Source: Faecalimonas umbilicata (lineage in GTDB: Bacteria > Bacillota > Clostridia > Lachnospirales > Lachnospiraceae). Taken from it: a stretch of 56,647 bases of DNA. A program made the translations under genes and the position numbers. Location: contig NZ_SLZV01000023.1 of assembly GCF_004346095.1 (NCBI RefSeq), positions 1-56,647 on the forward strand, in the 5' to 3' direction. The notes beneath the pieces were generated by a model, which saw nothing but the letters and a program-made list of their open reading frames with translations, was not told the DNA's origin and made no database searches. Positions 26,539 to 34,397 of the stretch are shown here, one piece after another (the stretch's first letter is position 1; each line of letters opens with the position of its first letter).

Positions 26539-26775
26539 ATGAGAAAGAAAGAATTGAAACTAGTGATCACCTTCCATACAACAGCAGATGCGATGGCGAT
26601 GGAGAAAGCATGTAAGGAGCATGGAGCTGCCGGAAGATTGATCCCGGTTCCGCGCACGATTTCAGCGGGCTGTGGGTTGTCTTGGTGTGCAGATCTGACA
26701 GAGCGGGAAGCGTTAAAAAGTGTTATGGAGAAAGTCGGACTTCAAGAAGAAGAGATGCATGAGTGCATGGTATAA
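26539..26775 (+). CDS. DUF3343 protein, putative Se/S carrier
   Basis: This 78-aa protein has the DUF3343 pattern: ITFHTTADAMAMEKACKEHG, LIPVPRTISAGCGLSWCA. The central CGLSWC cysteines suit a sulfur or selenium carrier. The family is known to occur beside selenium genes; its function is not proven. It closes the sel operon before a strong terminator. Confidence 0.9.
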   Translation: MRKKELKLVITFHTTADAMAMEKACKEHGAAGRLIPVPRTISAGCGLSWCADLTEREALKSVMEKVGLQEEEMHECMV

Positions 26776-26798
26776 GAAGGAACAGAAATAAAAATTGT

Positions 26799-26854
26799 GA
26801 GGGTATCGCCCAATCATCTAATTGAATGATTGGGCAATACCCTCAATTTTTTTA
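26799..26854 (+). terminator. Strong terminator of the sel operon
   Basis: GAGGGTAT-C-GCCCAATCAT pairs with ATGATTGGGC-A-ATACCCTC (18 of 19 pairs) and is followed by seven T. Confidence 0.95.
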
Positions 26855-26887
26855 TTATATTCTGCAAACATTCTTTCTTCGTTTGTG

Positions 26888-27475
26888 TTAATTTTTTGCG
26901 AGGAACTGTGCCAGTGTCCCCGGCAGAAGTTCTGCGCTGTATTTGCTTAGAGAGTAAGATCCCTGGCAGAGCAGCCAGTCGTAGATCAGTGAGCGTTCAT
27001 ACATCGTGTAGAGATGAACAAGTTCGTTTACGGAACGGTCAGAAGTAAACTCCCCACGGTTTTGTGCAGTTTCGATGATTTCCCGGATGCAGGTGAAATA
27101 GAATCGCTGATCATCCAGAAGTGCACGTTGGTCTCTTGTCGTCAGCTGCGAGGAGTAGAGCAGTGTCAGAAGTTCCATATCCACGCTTGTCTCGATCATC
27201 AGGAACAGTTCATAATTCAAATAGAGAAGTTTGTCAGCGGCAGAAAGAGTTGGATCCATCGATGTGACAAGCTCTTCGTATTTATCATCAAACAGATAGG
27301 CAAGTGAGCCGAGCAGGGCATCTTTTCCTTTAAAATAATGATAAAAGCTGCCTTTGGATGTTCGGGAGGCAGTGATGATATCATCGATTGTCGTTGCGTG
27401 ATATCCTTTTTTGTAGAAAAGGTTCCATGCAGCTTTTACAATCTTACTCTTTGTCGTCTGTCGTTTTCTAGGCAT
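26888..27475 (-). CDS. TetR family transcriptional regulator
   Basis: This 195-aa protein has an N-terminal TetR helix-turn-helix (IVKAAWNLFYKKGYHATTID, then SKGSFYHYFKGKDALL) and a divergent ligand domain. It lies 29 bp after prdF on the same strand with no promoter between them, so the two are probably cotranscribed. It may control the racemase gene or the prd genes. The ligand is unknown. Confidence 0.92.
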   Translation of the reverse strand: MPRKRQTTKSKIVKAAWNLFYKKGYHATTIDDIITASRTSKGSFYHYFKGKDALLGSLAYLFDDKYEELVTSMDPTLSAADKLLYLNYELFLMIETSVDMELLTLLYSSQLTTRDQRALLDDQRFYFTCIREIIETAQNRGEFTSDRSVNELVHLYTMYERSLIYDWLLCQGSYSLSKYSAELLPGTLAQFLAKN

Positions 27476-27504
27476 AAGCTGCCTCCTTTCTTTTTGTGTG
27501 AAGA

Positions 27505-28533
27505 TTACCCAACTTGGAACCCATACTTTAGCGGATCATCCGGATCGATCACATAGGTTGCTTCTCCGGTAATGTAGGCACTTCCGGTAATCTGTGGGAT
27601 GATTGCTTTGTAGTTCCCGACAGTTGTTTCCCCTTTGACGATTCCGGTAAATTTAGAGCCGATGAAACTTTCATATACAAAAGGTTCGTTCATGCCGATT
27701 TGGCCGTGGGCATACAGTGCGGCAAGCTTTGCGCTTGTTCCGGTTCCGCAAGGAGAACGGTCAGCCATGTGGTCTCCAAAGATTACGACATTTTTCATGG
27801 TGCATCCAGGGGTTGTCGTAGAACAGTACAGTTCTGCGAGATCCACAGAAGTAATATCAAGTGTAGGGTGTTTGATTTTTACTTCTTCATTGACCTGTTT
27901 TACAAGCTGCATTCCAAAACGTGTCAGCTCCTGGATGTTTTCCGGTGTGACTGTCTTGCCGATCTGTGAGAGATCTACGAGAGCGAAAAAGCTTCCGCCG
28001 AAGGAAATATCGTACTTGATTTTTTTGCCGTCAATCACCGTTGTAAGATTTTCTTTATATAAGAAAGCAGGAACATTTGTGAGTGTGACGTTTAAGACTT
28101 TTCCATTTTTGACTTCTGCTTTTGTTCGGATCAATCCGGCAGGAGCATCCAATACCACTTCTGTATAAGGTTCCTTTGCCTCGACAAGCCCGGTTTCGAT
28201 GAGTGCAGTGACAGAGCCGATGGTTCCGTGGCCGCACATATTCAGATATTCTCCGGTGTCCATGAAGATGACGCCAAAATCTGCTTCCGGATGGATCGGA
28301 TCGGTCAGAAGTGCACCAAACATATCGTGATGTCCGCGCGGTTCGAACATTAGGGCAGTGCGGTATTTGTCATAATGTTTTGCGAGATAGTTCTTGCGCT
28401 CGATCATCGTATCTCCCTTTAATGGGGGGAATCCGGACAAAATAATTCGCGTAAATTCTCCTACGGTATGTGTGTCGATTGCTTTGAAAGCGGCCTCGAA
28501 AGAGTCCGTGTTTAAATGTGGATTGATTTCCAT
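27505..28533 (-). CDS. prdF: Proline racemase
   Basis: This 342-aa protein has both catalytic cysteines of proline racemase: Cys100 in MCGHGTIG and Cys262 in DRSPCGTGTSAK. It interconverts L- and D-proline and so feeds the D-proline reductase encoded divergently. Enzymes with Thr in place of the second Cys are dehydratases, which does not apply; a 4-hydroxyproline epimerase cannot be excluded by these motifs alone. CGGAGGT precedes the ATG. Confidence 0.93.
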   Translation of the reverse strand: MEINPHLNTDSFEAAFKAIDTHTVGEFTRIILSGFPPLKGDTMIERKNYLAKHYDKYRTALMFEPRGHHDMFGALLTDPIHPEADFGVIFMDTGEYLNMCGHGTIGSVTALIETGLVEAKEPYTEVVLDAPAGLIRTKAEVKNGKVLNVTLTNVPAFLYKENLTTVIDGKKIKYDISFGGSFFALVDLSQIGKTVTPENIQELTRFGMQLVKQVNEEVKIKHPTLDITSVDLAELYCSTTTPGCTMKNVVIFGDHMADRSPCGTGTSAKLAALYAHGQIGMNEPFVYESFIGSKFTGIVKGETTVGNYKAIIPQITGSAYITGEATYVIDPDDPLKYGFQVG

Positions 28534-28627
28534 TGCGGTACCTCCGAAATTTTTATGTCAGCTGTATATAAGATAGCAGACTTGTTAATAGAATAAATAC
28601 TAGAACGCAGTTCAGTTTTCTAATAGT

Positions 28628-28656
28628 ATTATCAATGAAAAGTCCTAAAAAGTCAA
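28628..28656 (-). promoter_or_regulatory. Promoter of prdF
   Basis: On the minus strand, TTGACT (28656-28651), 17 nt and GATAAT (28633-28628), about 95 nt before the start. Confidence 0.65.
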
Positions 28657-28710
28657 TGGAAAGTGGGAGTTTGAAAGAATAAATAAAATGAAAAAAGTTG
28701 GAATTTACTA

Positions 28711-28739
28711 TTGAAAAACAGATAGGTTTGTGATAAAGT
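28711..28739 (+). promoter_or_regulatory. Promoter of selC
   Basis: TTGAAA (28711-28716), 17 nt and TAAAGT (28734-28739) with TG at 28731-28732 lie 27 nt before the tRNA 5' end. Confidence 0.5.
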
Positions 28740-28765
28740 AAATGAGCAGAGAAAAATGCATATCT

Positions 28766-28863
28766 GGGGGTAGATGGGTAACTGGTGTGCCTCCTAGTCT
28801 TCAAAACTAGTGTGGGGCGTTAGGAGCGTCCCGGGTGGGTTCGATTCCCACATGCCTCCGCCA
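28766..28863 (+). tRNA. selC: Selenocysteine tRNA, anticodon TCA
   Basis: This 98-nt tRNA includes an encoded CCA (28861-28863). The anticodon stem is CTAGT (28794-28798) and ACTAG (28806-28810) with TCA at 28801-28803. The long variable arm GGGGCG...CGTCCC, the T-arm GTGGG-TTCGATT-CCCAC and the 8-nt acceptor segment directly beside the T-stem are hallmarks of tRNA(Sec). Acceptor GGGGGTA pairs with TGCCTCC using two G-U pairs; the eighth position looks like G-A. It lies between prdF and prdC, away from selAB. Confidence 0.96.
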
Positions 28864-28872
28864 AAAGGAGAA

Positions 28873-28942
28873 AAGTTCCAGATGCATCCGCAGTCCGACT
28901 GAGAAGTCGAGAGAAGCTGTGGTTCCGGAAGATGCATTGCGT
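28873..28942 (+). other. Structured intergenic segment between selC and prdC
   Basis: TGCAT-CCGCAG (about 28883-28893) can pair with CTGTGG and ATGCA (to about 28937), enclosing CGACT-GAGA-AGTCG (28897-28910). CGGAAGATGCATTGC (28926-28940) has the GG-N10-GC spacing of a sigma-54 promoter but a poor -24 box. No gene is seen in 28864-29150. Confidence 0.35.
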
Positions 28943-29094
28943 AGAATGTAAAGCACAGATGTCTTTGAGTGGCTTACATATAGATGTGCAGACTGGAATG
29001 GATATAGATGGTCAGTGATGACCGAGAACAGAATAGAGAATGCAGGGCTGTTGCTGTCAGAATACAGGGGCAGGCTTGATTAAATGATGAATGA

Positions 29095-29121
29095 AAAAGC
29101 TGAGTATTATACTCAGCTTTT
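29095..29121. terminator. Perfect hairpin just before prdC
   Basis: AAAAGCTGAGT (29095-29105), loop ATTAT, ACTCAGCTTTT (29111-29121). The stem has A and T ends like a bidirectional terminator, but it is only 30 nt before the prdC start. It may end the selC transcript, attenuate prdC, or be an operator, since TATACT (29108-29113) lies in it. Confidence 0.6.
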
Positions 29122-29150
29122 AGTGAATACAGATAAAGGAGTCGAGAGCA

Positions 29151-30467
29151 GTGGGACGGGTACATATTTTATTAAAGCAGCATGTGGGGGCACCATGCAA
29201 GGCTGTCACGGAGCCGGGGGCGGATGTACAGAGAGGGACATTGATCGCAGTTCCGGACGGGCTTGGTGCCAATATATTTTCTAGTGTCTGTGGAGTTGTG
29301 GAGTCGGTAACTGACACGGAGATCGTCATTCGCAAGAAGGAAGAACAGCCAGAAAGTTATGTGAAGATTCCGGAAGGAACGAAGGCTGAGATGGTAGCCT
29401 ATGCTGGTATCACCGGAATGGGCGGCGCGGGATTTCCGACAGCAGTGAAACTTTCTGCAGATTTGCACGGGGGATATATTCTTGTCAATGCGGCAGAATG
29501 CGAGCCGGGACTTTGTCATAACATCCGACAGATTGAAGAACAGTGTGACAAGATCATAAGGGGAGTAAAATATTGCATGGAGCTGACAAATGCATCCAGG
29601 GCGATTTTTGCAATTAAGAAAAAAAATGAAAAGGCAGTTCGCGTTTTAAAAGAAGCACTGAAAGAAGAGGAAGAAATCACACTTCATCTCTTGCCGGATA
29701 TTTATCCAATGGGAGAAGAACGAGCAGTTGTAAGAGAGTGTCTTGGAGTGGAACTTGGAGTGGATCAGCTTCCGACGGCAGCAGATGCAGTTGTAATCAA
29801 CGTAGAGACTGTTTCTAGAGTGGCAGAGGCGATCGATGAGAGAAAGCCATGTTTTTCCAAGAATGTAACTGTCGTAGGAAAGTTAAACGGCGGCGAAGAG
29901 CCACATGTCTTTTTAGATGTTCCGATCGGGACGAGTATCGGGGAACTGATTGAGCGTGCAGGAGGGATTAATGGAATTTACGGAGAGATTATCGTGGGAG
30001 GACCATTTACCGGGCATGCAGCGCAGGAGGATACCCCGGTGACAAAGACAACCGGAGGGGTGATCGTGACGATTGATCTTCCAGATCTTCATGGGGCGCC
30101 GGTAGGACTTCTTGTCTGTGCCTGTGGTGGGACAGAGGAGCGTATGCGCGATATCTGTGCGAAGATGAATGGCAAGGTTGTATCGGTTGCGAGATGTAAG
30201 CAGGCCGTTGAGATGAAAAATGGTGCGTTAAAATGTGAGCGCCCGGGAAACTGTCCGGGACAGGTGAAAAACAGCATCCAGTTTAAGAAAGATGGATGTG
30301 AGTACATTATAATAGGAAACTGTTCGGACTGTTCCAACACAGTGATGGGATCTGCGCCAAAGATGGGGCTGAAAGTATTCCACCAGACAGATCACGTGAT
30401 GCGGACAATTCACCATCCGCTGTACAGACACTTAAGAGTATCAAAGAAAGTAGAACAGGATATTTAA
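29151..30467 (+). CDS. prdC: Proline reductase-associated electron transfer protein
   Basis: This 438-aa RnfC-like protein starts with GTG after AAAGGAG. It has GMGGAGFPTAVKL and NAAECEP, the RnfC/NuoF-like flavin and NADH-type core, a SLBB-like segment near 245-275, and a Cys-rich end (CERPGNCPG, GNCSDCSN). PrdC passes electrons from NADH to D-proline reductase and is linked to the membrane Rnf route in Stickland fermenters. No in-frame TGA is present, so this copy is not a selenoprotein. Confidence 0.92.
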   Translation: MGRVHILLKQHVGAPCKAVTEPGADVQRGTLIAVPDGLGANIFSSVCGVVESVTDTEIVIRKKEEQPESYVKIPEGTKAEMVAYAGITGMGGAGFPTAVKLSADLHGGYILVNAAECEPGLCHNIRQIEEQCDKIIRGVKYCMELTNASRAIFAIKKKNEKAVRVLKEALKEEEEITLHLLPDIYPMGEERAVVRECLGVELGVDQLPTAADAVVINVETVSRVAEAIDERKPCFSKNVTVVGKLNGGEEPHVFLDVPIGTSIGELIERAGGINGIYGEIIVGGPFTGHAAQEDTPVTKTTGGVIVTIDLPDLHGAPVGLLVCACGGTEERMRDICAKMNGKVVSVARCKQAVEMKNGALKCERPGNCPGQVKNSIQFKKDGCEYIIIGNCSDCSNTVMGSAPKMGLKVFHQTDHVMRTIHHPLYRHLRVSKKVEQDI

Positions 30468-30470
30468 TCT

Positions 30471-30497
30471 GCTTTCCGGTCTGGTGGACCGGGAAGC
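30471..30497 (+). other. Strong intercistronic hairpin between prdC and prdA
   Basis: GCTTTCCGGTC (30471-30481) pairs with GACCGGGAAGC (30487-30497), 11 pairs including one G-U and a 5-nt loop. No T-run follows. It may block 3' decay or mark a processing site between the low- and high-level genes. Confidence 0.6.
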
Positions 30498-30520
30498 ATT
30501 CATATAAGGAGGGACATGTT

Positions 30521-32383
30521 ATGTCAATTACAGCAGAAACAGCAAAAGAACATGCGAAGGATCCAGCGGTGCTTTGCTGCCGGGCGGAAGCGGGGATTAC
30601 GATTGGTGTTGAGAATCTGGAAGATCCAACGATTTTTGATGATCTTGTAGACTCTGGGCTTTTAAATCTGGACGGAGTTCTGACGATCGAGCAGATTCTT
30701 GGGGCGACATTGACGAAGACTTGTGATTCACTGACGCCACTTACACCGGATGTGGTAGCAGGAATCAAGGAAGTGGAACAGGAGATGGCTGTTGAAGAGC
30801 CTGAAGAAACAGAGGCAGAGCAAAAAGAGGAAGTGGCATCCAGTCAGAGTATTGTCACAACAGCTGGCGGTGTGTTAAAAATTCACATTGGAAAGGGAAA
30901 AGATATTGACATCGAAATTCCGACAGGAATCACAGCGGGTGCTGCAGGTGTGCAAATGCCAGCGATGCAGCCGGCTTCTGTTGTGCCGGTTGCAGCGGCG
31001 CCGGCAGCGGAAGAGAAACCTGAGAAGGTTATCAGAAGCCTGACAAGAAAGCATTTTAAAATTACAGAAGTAAAACGTGGACCGGAGACAAAGATCGAGG
31101 GAACTGTTTTATATATTCGAGAAGGGATTGAGGAGGAAGCAGCAGCTTCCCAGGAACTTGTCAATAGTCTGAAGATTGATATCATCACACCGGAACAGTA
31201 TCATACATACTCTGAGACGATTATGGATGTACAGCCGATCGCAGCCAAAGAAGGGGAAGATGAGATTGGATCCGGTACAACAAGAGTGCTTGACGGCGTT
31301 GTTGTTATGGTGACAGGTACCGATGCAAATGGTGTTCAGATTGGAGAGTTTGGATCTTCTGAAGGAATTTTAGATGAAAATATTATGTGGGGAAGACCGG
31401 GAGCGCCGGAGAAAGGTGAAATCTTCATTAAGACAGAAGTGGTCATCAAAGAAGGTACGAATATGGAACGTCCGGGACCGCTTGCGGCCCACACTGCAAC
31501 GGATGTGATCACACAGGAGATCCGCCTTGCCCTGAAGAAACTGGATGATACACTTGTTATTGATACAGAAACATTTGAACAGGTGAGAAGACCTGGTAAG
31601 AAAAAAGTTGTGATCGTAAAAGAAATTATGGGACAGGGAGCGATGCATGACAATCTGATTCTTCCGGTAGAGCCGGTTGGTGTCCTTGGAGCAAAACCAA
31701 ATGTAGACCTTGGAAATGTTCCGGTTATGGTATCTCCGCTTGAGGTACTTGACGGATGTATTCATGCGCTGACGTGCATTGGACCTGCATCAAAGGAAAT
31801 GTCAAGACATTACTGGAGAGAGCCTCTTGTACTGGAAACCTTGTATGACAAAGAACTGGATCTCTGCGGCGTTATTTTTGTAGGAAGTCCTCAGATCAAT
31901 TCGGAGAAATTCTACGTGTCAAAGCGTGTCGGAATGATGTGCGAAGCTCTGGATGTAGACGGAGCATTTGTCACAACCGAAGGGTTTGGAAACAATCACA
32001 TCGATTTTGCAAGCCACATTGAACAGATTGGTATGAGAGGAATTTCTGTAGTTGGGATGTCGTTCTGTGCAGTGCAGGGAGCGCTTGTTGTCGGAAATAA
32101 ATATATGACCAATATGGTTGATAACAATAAATCGGAATCCGGAATCGAGAATGAAGTGCTCGCATGCAATACACTCTGTCATGAAGATGCAATTCGTGCG
32201 CTTTATATGCTGAAAGCGGATATGGCGGGAGAAGAGATCAAGAAGCCGGAGAAAAAATGGAATCCAAATGTGAAGGAAAATAATGTGGAGCTGATCTCTA
32301 ATGTAACTGGAAAACCGGTAGAACTTGTGGCAAATGAACAGTCTCTGCCAATGAGCCAGAAGCGAAAAGAAAAATACGACTAA
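30521..32383 (+). CDS. prdA: D-proline reductase proprotein PrdA
   Basis: This 620-aa proprotein is cut at a Thr-Cys bond to give a small pyruvoyl-bearing subunit. The site here is HALT/CIGPASK with Cys419 (31775-31777), close to Cys421 known for Clostridium sticklandii. The large part contains GEFGSSEGILDENIMWGRPG and RRPGKKKVVIVKEIMGQGAM; the small part contains DLCGVIFVGSPQ and EGFGNNHIDFASHIEQIG. With PrdB it reduces D-proline to 5-aminovalerate. AAGGAGG precedes the ATG. Confidence 0.96.
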   Translation: MSITAETAKEHAKDPAVLCCRAEAGITIGVENLEDPTIFDDLVDSGLLNLDGVLTIEQILGATLTKTCDSLTPLTPDVVAGIKEVEQEMAVEEPEETEAEQKEEVASSQSIVTTAGGVLKIHIGKGKDIDIEIPTGITAGAAGVQMPAMQPASVVPVAAAPAAEEKPEKVIRSLTRKHFKITEVKRGPETKIEGTVLYIREGIEEEAAASQELVNSLKIDIITPEQYHTYSETIMDVQPIAAKEGEDEIGSGTTRVLDGVVVMVTGTDANGVQIGEFGSSEGILDENIMWGRPGAPEKGEIFIKTEVVIKEGTNMERPGPLAAHTATDVITQEIRLALKKLDDTLVIDTETFEQVRRPGKKKVVIVKEIMGQGAMHDNLILPVEPVGVLGAKPNVDLGNVPVMVSPLEVLDGCIHALTCIGPASKEMSRHYWREPLVLETLYDKELDLCGVIFVGSPQINSEKFYVSKRVGMMCEALDVDGAFVTTEGFGNNHIDFASHIEQIGMRGISVVGMSFCAVQGALVVGNKYMTNMVDNNKSESGIENEVLACNTLCHEDAIRALYMLKADMAGEEIKKPEKKWNPNVKENNVELISNVTGKPVELVANEQSLPMSQKRKEKYD

Positions 32384-32432
32384 AATTTTGCGGCAGCCAG
32401 AAACTGTCGGAAAGTCGATAGCAGGTGATGAC

Positions 32433-32723
32433 ATGAAGTATGGGGATAAGATCATTCGGATGGAAGGGGTGATCGTGGAGGTACATGATGGCTGTGTGGG
32501 GATTGATTTGAAAGGTCGTCTCGGCTATCTGAAAGTACCGATGCGGATGTTGATCACAGACTATCCGGTGAAGGTGGGACAGGAAGTTGCATGGAACATG
32601 AGTTTTGTGGAACAGATGGGTCCTGAGATCAATGAAAAATATATGAGCAATCTGATGACGTATCAGAAGCGTCAGGAAAAAATGCGTGCGAACAATAGAG
32701 ACGATGAGGAGGTAACGCAATGA
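32433..32723 (+). CDS. Small conserved prd-operon protein (CBO2463/CBO2479-like)
   Basis: This 96-aa protein begins MKYGDKIIRMEGVIVEVHDG and looks like a small beta-barrel. A gene of this size is known between prdA and prdB in other Stickland fermenters, labelled from memory as the CBO2463/CBO2479 domain; its role is unknown. AGGTGATG precedes the ATG. Its end overlaps prdB by 4 bp (ATGA), so it is cotranslated with the selenoprotein. Confidence 0.8.
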   Translation: MKYGDKIIRMEGVIVEVHDGCVGIDLKGRLGYLKVPMRMLITDYPVKVGQEVAWNMSFVEQMGPEINEKYMSNLMTYQKRQEKMRANNRDDEEVTQ

Positions 32724-33445
32724 GCTTAACAGTAGTGAAAGGTATGCAGTCGGAAATCTTTGTTCCGATCACACCGCCGGCTGTATGGACTCCGGTGAAG
32801 AAAGAGCTGAAAGATATGACGATCGCGCTGGCAACAGCAGCGGGTGTTCACCATAAAAGCGATGAGAGATTTAATCTTGCAGGTGATTTTACCTGGAGAA
32901 AAATCACAGATCAGATGAAATCCGATGAATTGATGGTATCCCACGGTGGATATGACAATGGGGATGTCAATAAAGACATCAACTGTATGTTTCCGATTGA
33001 CCGTATCCATGAACTGGCGAAGGAAGGATTTATCAAAGCGTGCGCGCCAGTGCATGCCGGATTTATGGGAGGCGGCGGAAATCAGGAGAAGTTTAAACAT
33101 GAGACAGGCCCTGCGATCGCTCAGATGTTTAAAGAGGAAGGCGTAGATGCAGTGATCCTTACTGCTGGTTGAGGTACCTGCCACCGCTCTGCAGTACTGG
33201 TGCAGAGAGCGATTGAGGAAGCGGGAATTCCGACAATTATTATTGCGGCACTTCCGCCGGTTGTACGTCAGGCTGGAACCCCTCGTGCGGTAGCGCCGCT
33301 TGTTCCGATGGGAGCAAATGCGGGAGCGCCGAACGATGTAGAGATGCAGACTGCAATCGTAAAAGCGACATTGGAACAGCTCATAGAGATTGAAACTCCT
33401 GGAAAGATTGTTCCGCTTCCATTTGAATATGTAGCGAAAGTATAA
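32720..33445 (+). CDS. prdB: D-proline reductase selenoprotein subunit PrdB
   Basis: This 241-aa protein carries Sec151, encoded by TGA at 33170-33172, in LTAG-U-GTCHRS. The UxxC pair is the redox centre that attacks the substrate held by the PrdA pyruvoyl group. The frame continues after the TGA to 33445 with AALPPVVRQAGTPRAVAP and VEMQTAIVKATLEQL, as in the glycine/sarcosine/betaine reductase B family. The start overlaps the upstream gene. A hairpin after the TGA fits a SECIS. Confidence 0.97.
33170..33207 (+). promoter_or_regulatory. Selenocysteine TGA and SECIS hairpin in prdB
   Basis: TGA (33170-33172) is followed by CTCTGCA (33187-33193), loop GTACTGG, TGCAGAG (33201-33207). The 7-bp apical stem and a G at the first loop position fit bacterial SECIS rules. 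Confidence 0.8.
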
Positions 33446-33471
33446 TTGTGTGTAATATCATATGAAAAAAG

Positions 33472-33558
33472 AAAACGTGTATGAGAACTATTTCTGGTAG
33501 AGTGAGTATCAAAGGAACGATGCGAAGAAAGAGAATGGGAATTCATACACGTTTTTTA
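33472..33558 (+). terminator. Long-loop terminator-like hairpin between prdB and prdD
   Basis: AAAACGTGTATGA (33472-33484) pairs perfectly with TCATACACGTTTT (33543-33555), followed by T. The loop is 58 nt, far longer than usual. It could lower prdD-prdE expression against prdA-prdB. Confidence 0.65.
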
Positions 33559-33617
33559 ATTGCTTTTTGTAATAGGTGTGAAGAGAAAAGCAGATGTGAA
33601 AGGAAGGGGAAAGAAAA

Positions 33618-34376
33618 GTGGAAGAAATTAGAAAACGGCGTCTTGTCATTAAAGCTTTTCATGCAGAAACTGTCCGGGAGGGGCAAGAAAATCGGATCAC
33701 AAGGGCGAGGGAGATAGAAGTAGCACCAGAATCTTTTGCAGAAAAAGCGGATCATGAGATGATTGAACAGATTCGTATTCGGCTTGTGCATCCAGATCAG
33801 TATCAGGAGGAGACAAATAGCATTATGGATGTAATTCCGATTTCAGCAAAAGTACTAGGAGAAATCGGTGAGGGAGTGACACACACCGTGACAGGAGCTT
33901 ATGTATTGTTAACCGGGGTGGATGTAGATGGAATCCAGACAGCGGAATTTGGATCATCGGAAGGGGTGATCGAGGAGCAGATCGCATGGGGGAAAGCTGG
34001 AACACCTAAGCGGGGAGATGAACTGATTTTGTTTGAGGTGACGTTCTGTGCCGGCAAGGGGCAGGATCGTGAGGCGGTCACAAGGGCGCATGCGCTCTGC
34101 GATGAATTTGTCCAGCAGTACCGGGAGTGTTTAAAAAAGCTGCGCGGGGAACAGTGTACAGAGCGGAGAGAGTTCTATGATATTGAGAGACCGGGAAGAA
34201 AGAAGGTTGTGATTGTAAAACAGGTGGCTGGTCAGGGGGCAATGTATGACATGCAGCTCTTTGCAAAAGAACCATCAGGAATGGCAGGAGGCAGATCTAT
34301 CATTGATATGGGAAATATGCCTCTGGTCGTAACACCGAATGAATACCGGGATGGAATCTTGCGATCCATGCAGTAA
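33618..34376 (+). CDS. prdD: Proline reductase cluster protein PrdD (PrdA large-subunit paralog)
   Basis: This 252-aa protein is a paralog of PrdA from about residue 175 to the cleavage site: AEFGSSEGVIEEQIAWGKAG and RPGRKKVVIVKQVAGQGAM match PrdA closely. It ends MPLVVTPNEYRDGILRSMQ where PrdA continues through its pyruvoyl Cys, so it stops at the equivalent of the cut. It lies 170 bp after prdB, behind a terminator-like hairpin. Role in maturation or assembly is unknown. Confidence 0.9.
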   Translation: MEEIRKRRLVIKAFHAETVREGQENRITRAREIEVAPESFAEKADHEMIEQIRIRLVHPDQYQEETNSIMDVIPISAKVLGEIGEGVTHTVTGAYVLLTGVDVDGIQTAEFGSSEGVIEEQIAWGKAGTPKRGDELILFEVTFCAGKGQDREAVTRAHALCDEFVQQYRECLKKLRGEQCTERREFYDIERPGRKKVVIVKQVAGQGAMYDMQLFAKEPSGMAGGRSIIDMGNMPLVVTPNEYRDGILRSMQ

Positions 34377-34397
34377 GGAAAGAAGGAGGAAAAAGCG

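Noticed and set aside
33170-33172. TGA in prdB as a frameshift or nonsense mutation
   Set aside because: It sits at the known Sec position of PrdB with a SECIS-like hairpin and an intact downstream frame.
33481-33717. 78-aa ORF between prdB and prdD
   Set aside because: It runs through the terminator-like hairpin and overlaps prdD; composition is not protein-like.
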